Origin: Taeniopygia guttata
Lineage: Eukaryota; Chordata; Aves; Passeriformes; Estrildidae
Assembly: GCF_048771995.1 (NCBI RefSeq)
Contig: NC_133024.1
Span: 27,854,001 to 27,918,000, forward strand
Length of the DNA stretch: 64,000 nt
Direction of reading: 5' to 3'
Shown here: in pieces, positions 26,701 to 37,806 of the stretch
Position numbering within the stretch: position 1 is the stretch's first letter
Layout: each line of letters begins with the position of its first letter
The notes under the pieces: generated by a model
Seen by the model: only the letters and a program-made list of their open reading frames with translations
Database searches by the model: none
What the model was told of the DNA's origin: nothing
Position numbers and translations under genes: made by a program

Positions 26701-29700
26701 TTTGCCTCCTGGGCCATTCCAGACCTTTAAGACCATTTCCAGATCGCTGCGTCACTGCTGGCCTGGGATCTTGCAAGGGAAGACATAAAACCTCTCAAGC
26801 AGAAGAATGAATTGAACATTGGAACAAATAAAAGGGAGACTGGAAAGCAGGGGTGATGCCTTCTGCTCCTCCTTTTGAGAAGGGTGTGGTGGGAGGTGCT
26901 CCTTTGGGCCATTTGGCAACGAAATCCGGCCTTGCCCATAAAAGAATTAGGATTTATAGATTGACTTTTGTTCTTAAGGACTTAATTACATTTGGATTCC
27001 CTTTTCAAGGGTATAGGTTTGGGCTTGTATTTCAGAGGAGAGATCACCATCAGCAAGCAGAGCTGAGAAGCAGAAGCAACATGAAACCACTGGGATGGGA
27101 GTGCCTGGGGAGGGCATTTGGAGAATCACATGAGGCGGTATCAAAAATCAAGCTGAACACAAGCAAGGCTGTCCTGTCAGCAGCTCTGGTAAAGCTGCAG
27201 GCAGGCAGCAGGGAGCACCTGCGTCCGCCGAGCTGTACCGAGGCCGGTGCTGCTTTGGGCTCGCAAAGGAGCAGCCCCAGCCCTGCCATCTCTGCTGGCT
27301 GGGGAGCAGCAGCTGCCGGATGAAAAACTGGTCTGAGGTGGCTGCTCCTGCCTCCGATCTCCAGGAACAGGCAGGAGAGATCAGGAAAGGGGTGGGGACA
27401 GAGAGCCAGGGAGTCAGGTGCCTGTGATAATGGTTATATTGTTCGGGCTGGAATGAGGAAATTGAAGATTTCACCTGGGGAGAGCAGGGGAGGGTGGGGG
27501 GACGTCAAAGAGGCTCCATCTCGATTGCCCACTTATTAATTGTCGCTCAGGACAAAGCAGATGCAGAACCAGTCCTAGAGGTTTGCTGGCTGCTGCTCCA
27601 GCCTGGACTGTCCACCCAGCCTCCAGATGTGTGCTAGCTTCAATGTGCCAGTGGGTGGGAATTTTGATCTGGCCATTTCCACACTTGGTCCCGTAGCAGC
27701 AGGACTGGAATGAGATCACACAATGAGTTGTGTGGAGCTGTGGATCTGGCTGAGTGATCCTCCATGAGGGAATGTGCAGCAGAGGTAGAGCTTGGTGACT
27801 GATTCTCTCGTGCAGGACAGCGGGTCTCAAGTAATGAAGATGGCAGCTGGCTCGGACACAAAGTAATGTGGCTAAATGGTCTTGGTCACTGGGCTTCTTC
27901 AGCACCCTGCCTCATACACCATTTCCAAGAAATAATATCCCTTACCCTGAAATATGGATGACAGATGGGAGTCAGCTACATTTTTTAGAAGCTAATTCAG
28001 GTTTGCCAGATGAGTCTTCTGGGGTCCACTCACCTTGACTTCATTCTCCTAGCAAGAGAGGCTGGGTTCCTTCCACCCAGTCTCCAGCAGGACTTTCTCA
28101 GTCCTACAATATTTTGTTTTCATTATTCTGCCCATGCTGAAAGGCACGGATAACACACAGCGCTTGTTTTCCCCTGGGGCTCCCTTTTGCTTCACCAGAG
28201 TGGCTCTCTGCAGCCACTCTGCTCCTACAAGGTACAAATGAAGACATGCACTGAAAATCAGCCTCCTGGGGAAGTGAAAGAGTGGAAGTGTGTACATGGG
28301 CATGCTCTTGTTGCTTTTTTGGGACAGACACCACTGCTGCCTGGCAAGTTACATCAGTAGCAAGGGAGAAGGCATTCAACAGACCAGTAGATTGGTTTGC
28401 AAATCCCTGATGCCTGTTAATAATGACCTTCTTTGGAGATCACCACTTCTGCCCCCAGGGAGTCCCTGCACCCTGGGGAAACAACGCCCTGCTGAAGACA
28501 GCAGCCATTCAATGTGTGGCCTCACACCCACCCATCTTTGCCACCTACTGTGCTGGGGCTTCTTTGGCCAAATAAACTTACAGCAACATCCATAATGCTA
28601 CTCCTTGGCTGTTCAGACCACTAGTTTTAATGCAGAAAAACAGAAACAGCTGCAGGTAATCAAAAAATAATCCCAAAATAATCACCGGTTTTTGCTTTGT
28701 AGCAGAAGGAAAGTACAACTGCATATACAGATATATGAAAGAATTAAATGAATCAAGGGTCTTACAAGTAGTTTAAAAACATGTATAATTTGTTACACTT
28801 GGAATCCATACCAGACAGGAAGAGATTTTTCTTTTTTTTTTTTCCCCATCACAGCACGGACAGTAGCAAACAAGCTTGTAGAAAACAAGCTTGTTCTATT
28901 TTAAAATGTTGTGTGTACTACACATCATTATAAAATTCCTACCTGGGCAGATAATCAACGTAACTGGTAAGGAAACATTTCAAATTTGGTGCCATAAAGA
29001 ATGATTCATGTTTACTCAAAGGTTGTTCAGTAGCAATAAAAAGCAATCATGCATTCAGAGCTTGTGAAGATGAAATATACAGAAGCACTGGCCAGAACAA
29101 CAGGGTGCTTCCCATTTCACAAGAAAAGGAACTAGTGACAAGGATCTTATCAGCACAAAGCCCATTGGATTTAAAATGTTTTTAGAGGTGGAGTAAATAT
29201 GATGAACCAAAACTTCCAAGGATGATTTGTAGTGCTTGATGGAAGATCTTTCATCCTGTTGCAAGACTTGGGATTTCAGAAGACAAATTATCCCATAATT
29301 GCTGAGCCTGAATGGCAGTGAGGGTTATAACCATCAGTGCCAAAACCAGTTCCATCAGGTGTGACTCACCTTGATAGGTCAATTCCTCTGGATGGAAATA
29401 TCCAGAAAGTTTTGGACGGCCAAAATGCTCAGAAGACTCTTCTGTGAAGAAAGCTTGAGGGAGGAGTGAACCTAATCACCTAAACGATCAACAGGAGTTG
29501 CTTTTGCAAACTGCACCAATAACTCCTTACCACTGTCTTCTGTTACAGTGCAGTGTGCCTGAGGAAAATGGTACCATTTATGACTGACAATCTGGGTCAG
29601 AAAATGGTCACTTAAGTGATCTACTTCATGTACACACTAGGGAAAAAAAAAACAAAAAAAAACCCAAACAAACAAAAAAAAAAAAACCAGCACAAAAACT

Positions 29701-30942
29701 GGGAAGATGTAAGTAATAATTTAAAAAACCCAACCCTGAAGAGTTAGCAAATTCTGATCTTCTGATGGAGATTGAGACTGGCAGCTGAGCTGGCAACAGG
29801 AGACTTGTCTGCATTGTCTCTAAAGTATTTGAGGAATCAAGTGATAATTGTTTTGTAGCAATGTTAAAGTTTTGGCCCCTCTGTGCATTGGCAGTCGATC
29901 TGCAGCACACTTGTGTGACCATGGGGACATAGGCACTTTTACAGAGCCACGGCCAAAGGTGACATTCGCAGGACTGAAGCAACTGGAAGTCACCTCAGGG
30001 CTGATACATGCTCCAAGGTGTGACACAGCAGCAGATAACTCATGGCAGCCGAGCAGCACACTGGGGGCACAAAGAGGGAAAGGGGAATTGCTCAGAGCAC
30101 AGATGTCAGGGCCACTGGAAATGGTCAAAGGGCCAGTACACGGCTTTTTAATTCTTAAAAAACCCCCAAACAACCCATGGATAAAGTCTTCTGGAAAATA
30201 AATTTAGATGTGTATGTGTATAGAGAGATACACAGATAGATGGATATTATAATTATCTGCAATTCTTGTTCAAATCTGGTCAAAGGCCAAAAGTTCTCCC
30301 AAACAACATGGTGATGGAAATTGTCAGCTATGACAAAATGCTGAGAAAATTGCTTTAGACTGTCATTTGAACACAGCAAATCAGTCCAGATGTTTGAGGT
30401 CTTAATTATTCCTCAAGTCAAAAGAAAACAAAAAATGTAAGTTACCTTTGTCTCACACCAACAAAGAGGACTGTATTTCTGAAGTAATTTGCAAAGATCA
30501 GTCGAAGACAATTTAAAATCCTTTCACATACTATGCAAATCAGAGAATGCCTACGGGTTACCAAATTTGTCTGTAGTTGCTAGGTAGGTGCTGTTAACAT
30601 AAATGAGTATAAAAGATACTCATTTATAAAAGGCATTTTCAGGGGCAAAATAACTTTTGTTACTCCAATAAGACAGAGTCACAATTCCAGTAAAAGAGAG
30701 ATGGTATTGGAAGATTAGTCCATTAGTGTAACAGTAATTTCAGGAAATTGTGATAATAAAAGTCACACAAGTTTCTCTTTGTGAAGCAACTGGATTACAT
30801 CTCCATAGGTTCCACTGGTAATTGTAAGCACCAATGCTGCTTAATTCCCAGTCACCAGGTCTCTCTGAGCACATGAAACTTGCAAGTGGCACAAGTCAGC
30901 TCTAAATGACATTTCCTACTGGCACTGCCTAAGATGGGGTAC

Positions 30943-31280
30943 TAGCAGTGAACACCAGACTGACACTGAAGATGGTGGCAAGCATCAAAAGCCCACTTTA
31001 TTGCAAAAGCCAGGCTCTTCTAGCAGTTAGCTGGTTATTACATAGTTTTAAGGCACAACAAGCCCAAGTCAACCAATCAGCATACACCAGAACCTGGACA
31101 TGCAGCAGTCTCCGCAGCACGTCTCTCACGTCTCCCTACCCCTATTCCAGCTGAGTCACTCTCCCATAGTCCTCTTTTACTTAGCCAAAGTAGCAGGCCT
31201 GAGCCATGGTTTCACAAGGGCAACAAGGCTGACAATTTCATCAGGCTGACAATTTCATCAGGCTTCACCTATATACAACA
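30943..31280 (-). repeat. 3' LTR of the endogenous element
   Basis: The 338-bp copy begins TGTTGTATA on the - strand. It carries an internal 17-bp tandem duplication (31227-31260) that the partner lacks, and AATAAA on the - strand at 30997-31002. Its outer end abuts the target duplication. Confidence 0.9.
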
Positions 31281-34200
31281 ATTCCCCTTTTCCTGTTTTT
31301 TATGCAAAGGGTTCGTGTACCCTGATGTTAGAACAGTTTGCACTTGTAAGGCCATTATCTTACTAAGAGTATTACTGGTCATCTGCTGGACACGGCATAA
31401 AATACATGGAATACAGATGACAATCAATAAAAACCCATTAAATACAACCATGCCACTGACAAAGAGACTCGCAGTATAGGAGAACAAAAGGATAATGTCC
31501 AAGGTCTCCTAGGAAGTGGAAATAAATGGCTACTGTTCTAAAGTTCATATGGTTGGAGTTCAGGAGGCATGCTGTTTAGGCAGGAGGAAGTCCATTAGCT
31601 GGAAGTGTTGACTTAGACATCACTGAATGTCTGTTTGGAAGCCTGGAGCAGGGAATAACTGCAGAAGGTTAGTGGGAACACAATACCATGACGATGACAT
31701 AAGGCCGCTGTTGGCAGGCGGGCTCTGTAAGTCTCCAGACACAGCCATGTTCTGGCAGTCCTACTTCTGCTCCTGCCTTGGCCACAAGAGCTGGATGCTC
31801 ATTAGGTCACTTTTCATTGGGCCTCATCCTCTCAGAGGTGATCCATGTTTGTCCAGATGAGCAGGCAGCCACCTTAGACCTGTTGGCAATTAAACACATG
31901 CGTACCTTCTCCCCTAAATCAGCTGGGCCTTGCCATTGCACATCCAATTGGGAATCTTTATGTAGAAACTTTCAGAAATTGGTTCTGTACATGCAAATCT
32001 TCAGAGCAGTATCACACTGCTGGGGATTATATTTGATGATTTGTTTTCAAAACTTCTAGTGTAAATATTGCATTAGCTAAATGTTCTTGAAGAGCCATAT
32101 GCCTCTTTTGGATTTTTTTTTTTTTTGAACATGCACATTTCTCACTATGAACATGAAGGCAACATGAAAGTAAAACAATACACATGGTAAAGCAACAAGC
32201 TCACACTAAGCAGCCATAGGCAAGGAAATACACAAAATCAGTAGCACACAAGAGATAGGACAGTAATTAAAAATTATACAAGATCAGTTCCCTAAATACT
32301 GTACTACCACCCAGAGTCTGCAACAGCTGACAAGTCTCATTTTCAGTGAGGACATGAAGAACCATTCCTGGGTAATGTTTCCAAGTTCACTTTAAAAGAA
32401 GTGTAATGAGCCCAAACTGGCAAGTCAAAGTGACTGGAGTATTGTTTTTATGCAGAAAACACCTGGGTTTGTTGGTGTACTTCCCAACCAGATAGAGCTA
32501 TGGCTTGGCCAGAGCCAAGGCCTTAACTGGAAGACTCTCCCTAACGTTCCTTAAAAACAAGCCTCTCCTTAACAGCAGCTAGGAAAGTTTCCTAAAATGA
32601 TGGATGTCTTGCAGATAGTTATACAAAGATATGTCAAAGTTGGTAAAGCAGCCAGCTTTGTCATTTATTCTCAGTTAAGTAGTATCTTTTGGACAATACC
32701 TGACATAGGAAGTCAGTGAATTCATGTAATGACATTAAAACAGAATAAAAACAAGAAAGAAAGTACTAAACAGCTTACAACTAACAACAGTCATAATCTG
32801 GAATTATTACTCATTCTTCAGTGTTACCTATGGAAGATAAAACAGCAGCAATTGTTAAAAATAATTATGTCAATTAATCAGTGTGAAACATTTACATTCA
32901 TAAAATCCTTGATGAAATTAAGGATTTAAGAAACCATATCTTCACACATTCTACACAATTTACTATCTTATATTTTTAAACAGGTGGCTACTAATGTTTC
33001 ATCAGTTATTTCAGTTGGTTTTTATCTTATCTCTAAAACAAAATAACTGTATCTTGTAATTCAAATGAGCAGATATTAACAAAAATTAATCTTAATAGAA
33101 ATGACCAGAACTTAAATTTAACAGAACCCTAACCTTCCAGAATTTAAATGTAATAGAACTTCAAAGTAACAATATGCAGGCAAACAATTGCTTCGTAACT
33201 GAAATAGCAGTAGCATGAATTTACTGGAGAGATTATAAAGGTGTGCCAAATATGTTGTGATTTTATGCATTCATAGTGAGGATTTTTCTGGTGTAAGTAA
33301 CTCTTTGCTAGAGCTTTGTTTTTGTTTTTGTTTTGTTTTGTTTCTAAAGTGCAGCTTTACTCAGAAAATGACAACAGTGTAGTTTTTGGCAAATTGCCCT
33401 GCAAACCTGCAGCTTTTTGAGATTGCCTGTACAATAGATTTGAGCTTGGCCTTATAAAGGCCAATGGGATATAAATACTCAAGGCTAAAACAGTAAGAAC
33501 TTAGTTATATAATAATGCCATGAGTTTTACACAAGTAACTTGGTTAGGTTAGTGGGTGTGTAAGACTGATAAACTGTTTTGATACCAAAAGAATCACAAT
33601 AAAATTACCTTGTTAAAGCTGTGAGGTAAAAAGCAAGAGAACTGGTAAAGCTGGGATAAGTTTGTCTGCCTTTGCAGAGGAATTTCATATTGTAATTATA
33701 ACTAAGTCTCGAACAGCTACTGCAGATAAAGTTCAAGGTTTGTCAGGAATGTGAGCAAAAGAATGTCTAATTTATGACTTGTGCCAACTGCAGGCTTGAA
33801 AGTTAATTGCTGTTTCGTTAACATCGACTTAAAATATTTGCATGGAGGGATCCCCCGAATTTTCTGAGGCACTGTATCATATAAATATGAACCTTCTTGT
33901 CCACAAACAGAAACATTACCCACTTGCAACTATTTTTCCAGGTATGTAAGTTTTTAATTACCGTGGTAATAGCTAACACTGTTATAATTGAGCAAAGAAT
34001 CAGTGTCAATTCAGTTCAATCAGACCTCAAATCAAAATTCCTGAAAAGGGAGCACACACGCCACACAGCAAGCTCCACCAATCATGCAATATATCAATAT
34101 CTCTGCCAAAGAGCCCAGATCCTGCCATGCCACCCATATGCATCTCAGCAAGTGTGAGGTGGGGGGGCTGTACCATCTGGGGGCCCAAGAGGGGACAGGG

Positions 34201-35187
34201 GAGCTCTCAAAAGTTGGGGGGCTTTCAAGCCTGGGGAATCCAGGTCCCAGAGTGAGTGGAGTCCCATCAATGCCATCCCAGACATGGTGGTGGCCGCTGT
34301 GGCTACAGGGCCTGATGCTACTGTGAGACCACGCCTTGGGCAGGGGTATCAACCAGGATCCATGTCCTGGATCTGTGCCCAGAGTTCATTATCTGCATCT
34401 GTCTAGGACTCCCTGCTGCAGGTGCACACAGGTGTTTTTAACATCAAGGTCTCACTCATCTAGGAAAAAGTTACAGGGTTTTTTAACCTGTAATAAAAGC
34501 TGCTCCAATGTGGAGAAACAACTGTAGTATCTGTAAGGCTCTGCCTTGCCAAGCCGCAGTACATCCCATCATTGCAATCTGGTATCCTGGTGCTTTGGGT
34601 CTGCAGGGCTTTGTTGTTGGCGCCAGACCTCTTCCTCACCGTAATCCCATCTCCCATCGTTCTTAGGCAGATGAATTTTGACTTTTGGAAGAGGGGTATT
34701 AAACAGAGGAGCTCTCATGAGGCAGCAACTGCTGCCTCCCTATTGACTTTTAATCGTGGCACTGAGTCCCGAACCAAGCACTAGCCACATCATTAGCCAT
34801 CTTCTGGCTATTTCGTCCCTCTTTGTAGCTGCTTCCCATAAGACTTGCCTTGCTTCTTCCCCTGTTTCAACAAAAAAGGCAGTCTGTACATCCACTCTCA
34901 CCCATTTCTTTTGCACCAAACAAGCAAGGTGGGTAGCGCCAGCTTCTCATATTTAATACTTCTCTTCTGTAATATTCACAGTAGAATGTTCCAAACAGAT
35001 TTTTCTTCTGCTGATATTTGAGGCCAAAGTCTCTGTTCCCAGTCGCTCACCTGGAGTCAGGTGTCTCTGCTTTCCTAAATTATCCGGACTTTCAGGCTCT
35101 CAGGTCTGCCTGTTTTGCTTGACTGAGCTCCACCACTGGCTGCTCTCAGGTTCGCAGTCTCAACCCTAACAAGTCTGGGGTCACCAT

Positions 35188-35508
35188 TAATGGTGGACAC
35201 AAAACTGATGCTGAAGATGGTGTCAAGCATCAAAAGCCCACATAACTGTAAAAGCCAGGCTCTTCTAGCAGTTAGCTGGTTATTACATAGTTTTAAGGCA
35301 CAACAAGCCCAAGTCAACCAATCAGCATACACCAGAACCTGGACATGCAGCAGTCTCCGCAGCACGTCTCTCACCTCTCCCTACCCCTATTCCAGCTGAG
35401 TCACTCTCCCATAGTCTTCTTCTACTTAGCCAAAGTAGCAGGCCTGAGCCATGGTTTTACAAGGGCAACAAGGCTGACAATTTCATCAGGCTTCACCTGT
35501 ATACAACA
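35188..35508 (-). repeat. 5' LTR of the endogenous element
   Basis: The 321-bp copy begins TGTTGTATA on the - strand and is followed by the tRNA-Trp-type primer site. Both LTRs contain an inverted CCAAT and align over their whole length apart from the 17-bp duplication of the partner. Confidence 0.9.
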
Positions 35509-35560
35509 GGGTACAGAGCTGCGCAGATTGTCGGCCCAACCCAGGATACTTCTAATCAAG

Positions 35561-36070
35561 GGATGGTTTGGGTTGGAAGGGGCCTTAAAGGTCATCTAGT
35601 TCCACCCTTCCCCCTGCCATGGGAAGGGATACCTTCCACTACATCAGGTTGCTCAAAGCTCCGTTCAACCTGGCCTTGAACTCTTCCAGGGATGTGGCAT
35701 CTACCATTTTTCTGGGAAACCTGTTCCAGTGCCTCACCAATCTCACAGTAAAAAATTTCTCCCTAACATCTAATCCAAACCTTCTCTCTTTCAGTTTGAA
35801 GTCATTCTGCCTTGTTCTATCACGACATAGCCTGATAAACATCCCTTCCCACGTCTCTTGTAGCCCTGTTGGATACTGGAATGCTGCAATAAGGTTTCAC
35901 TGCAGACCTCGCTTCTCCAAGCTGAACAACTCCAACTCTTTCCCTGCAGTCTGCCTTCACAGGAGAGGTGCTCCAGCCCTCTGAGTGTCTGCATGGCCTC
36001 CTCTGGACTCTATCCAAAAGGACCATGTCCTTCCTGAGTTGGGGGCCCCAGAAGTGGGTGCAGTAATGCT
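35561..36070 (-). mobile_element. CR1 LINE, 3' portion (about 0.5 kb)
   Basis: An antisense CR1 3' end begins near GGATGGTTTGGGTTGGAAGG and continues through the well-known blocks (GGTTGCTCAAAGCTCC, CTGTTCCAGTGCCTCACCA) to near GGTGCAGTAATGCTC. It lies about 50 bp from the LTR element. It is 5'-truncated and does not encode protein. Confidence 0.93.
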
Positions 36071-36850
36071 CTAAGGAAGCTGCATTTTAATAAGCATTTG
36101 ACAATATTAGTCCGTTCACCTCCCACCACCCACTTTTTGCAAGTTTTATCTTGATGAAAGTTCAAAATTAATTTACTGGAGATACAATTAAGTTTAGAAC
36201 TGCACGGGAAACTATGCATTTGCTTTGCATTGCTCTTTGTCATGGGACAGAGCTAGCGGAACACTCCAAATTGTGGCTGTAGGTTTATAACAAGCACCCG
36301 ACACAAGGCTGTTTCTGGCATACTGACACTTTACTGCTGGCCTCAAAAGTGTACTGCTTGCCATTTCCAAGCGTGGGATTTTGCAATATGAAGAGGTGAA
36401 AGTGGCTGAGTGTTTTGAGTCACTAACCAAACCACTGCTAACTCAACAAGGATCAAAATTCAGTATCCAAAGACTCTGAACAAGGAGTTATCTGAAGGAG
36501 GTCACCAGAAAAAGAAATAAGTGAAAACTTCAGAGACAGCTAGTTTAAAAGAAAACCAATGAGAGAAAAGATTGGTAAAGGAGTTTCACAGTTATAATGA
36601 CGGGAGAGTGTTTGGAACTTTCAGTCACATTTTGCTCAGAGTGTTCATTTCCGTGGTCCAAGGAAACATTGGAAAGTTTTGGGTAATGCCGGGAGGCCTC
36701 GATTTCCCAGGCACAGCTCAGCGAAACAAGTTCCCACTCATGGTTGGGCCAGGTAGTTGCGGACACAAAAGATTTCTTCAGTTAAGGCACCATCAAAGGC
36801 GATGCGGTAACTGAGGTGTATCAGTGACTCGCCCCCAGCCTTCTCTGTCC
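36071..36850. other. Intergenic, upstream of SCNN1A
   Basis: No coding or repeat feature was recognised. The composition turns from AT-rich to CpG-rich near its right end. Confidence 0.45.
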
Positions 36851-37740
36851 CAGCTTCATCCCCCTCGCAGATCGCACCCGAAGCTCGCGGCTTTGCCCTT
36901 GGAAAGCACAATTTTGCGGTGAACGCAGCGGTCGGTGGCAGGGCAAGGTCTCGGTGGGCACGGACCGTGGGGGTTCCCGGCCGGCCGGCGCTGCCGCGGG
37001 GACCAGCACTGCCAACTTTCTTTCTGCATCGCCTGGGCTCGCCGGGACGCCGCGTCCCCGCCGGAGGGGATGGGAGGAGGAGGTTCGGGCTGCTCGGCGG
37101 CCGTACCTGGCGGGGGCCGGGCTCCCCTCTGGGGGACCGGGGGGCCCCGCTGCCCCGGGAGCGCCTTGACCCCGCCGGCTCCGCCAAGGTCACCGCCCCG
37201 ACGTGTCCCCTTCCCCCGGCCGCCGCCGCCACTTGAGAGTTTAAAGAGGCTTTTCTTCCCCGGGAGCGGCGCCTGAGGGAAGGGGAAGGGGCCGGGGCAG
37301 GAGGGGGCAGGCGGGAGGGACAGGCGGGAGGGGCGGGGAGAGGCTGGCAGGGCAGGAGCCGGGCGGGGTGCTGGCTCCAACTGGAAAGGAACCGGTCCTA
37401 GCCCAGCCGGGGAGGCTGCAGGACAGCCGGCAGCGCCGGGCAGAGCACGCCGGCCCCGGCCCCGGCCCGGCCCGGCCCGGCCCGAGCAGCCGCCGCCCGC
37501 CATGGGCACCGCGCCCCCCGTCAGTGCCGGGCCCCGGCGGGGCGGGCGGGGGGCGCAGCCGCGGCGGGACGGGACGCGGCTCTGCGCGGGGGAGGATCGA
37601 CCCCGTGTGAAGGGGGGACGGGAGGGCTCGGCGGGACCTGCAGCCCGGGTGGGGGTCCGGGAGGAGAGGGTGAAAGCAGCGGGGCTTGCGGAAGATGGTG
37701 ATGCAGAGTCGGTTTGTGCAGCGGGCAGGGCTTCCCGGAG
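36850..37740 (+). promoter_or_regulatory. CpG island and probable SCNN1A promoter / first exon
   Basis: Very GC- and CpG-rich sequence lies immediately upstream of the SCNN1A start. It includes a CCCGG/GGCCC tandem run at about 37452-37485 and several GC boxes. Both strands are open over long stretches, which is a composition effect; the long antisense frames are not credible genes. A transcription start and 5'UTR exon for SCNN1A are expected here, but the exact start cannot be fixed. An acceptor-like TTTGTGCTGTAG ends at 37782, suggesting that the ATG exon starts at 37783. Confidence 0.65.
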
Positions 37741-37806
37741 CCACAGGCTTGCTGGGCGACTAATTCTGAGTTTGTGCTGTAGAGTGGGTCTGTGAAGGCA
37801 GGGAAG

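Larger units (their letters stand above)
16413..30936. other. Intergenic, gene-free apart from repeats
   Basis: No exon chain of a known protein could be built in this 14.5 kb. It contains A-rich tracts (17388-17425, 24088-24102, 29643-29687), a long G tract (20412-20444), a degenerate ATG/TGCA-rich simple repeat near 19940-20060, a CR1 fragment (23620-23730) and a pair of ACAAGCTTGT palindromes at 28870 and 28885. A non-coding RNA gene cannot be excluded. Confidence 0.45.
30943..35508 (-). mobile_element. Alpharetrovirus-like endogenous LTR element, decayed
   Basis: Two direct LTR copies (35188-35508 upstream, 30943-31280 downstream on the - strand) bound a 3.9 kb interior. Perfect 6-bp target duplications GGGTAC flank it at 30937-30942 and 35509-35514. 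Next to the upstream LTR the - strand reads TGGTGACCCC, the primer-site core used with tRNA-Trp by avian leukosis-type viruses (35169-35186). A polypurine tract (AAAAGGGGAA) adjoins the other LTR near 31281-31295. The interior is shorter than a full retrovirus and has no long open frame (none above about 110 codons), so the copy is clearly broken, with large parts missing. A short hydrophobic segment near the 3' end (31269-31502) could be a remnant of an envelope anchor, but this is weak. By eye the LTRs differ at about 5-6% of positions, suggesting an insertion on the order of ten million years ago. Confidence 0.9.
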
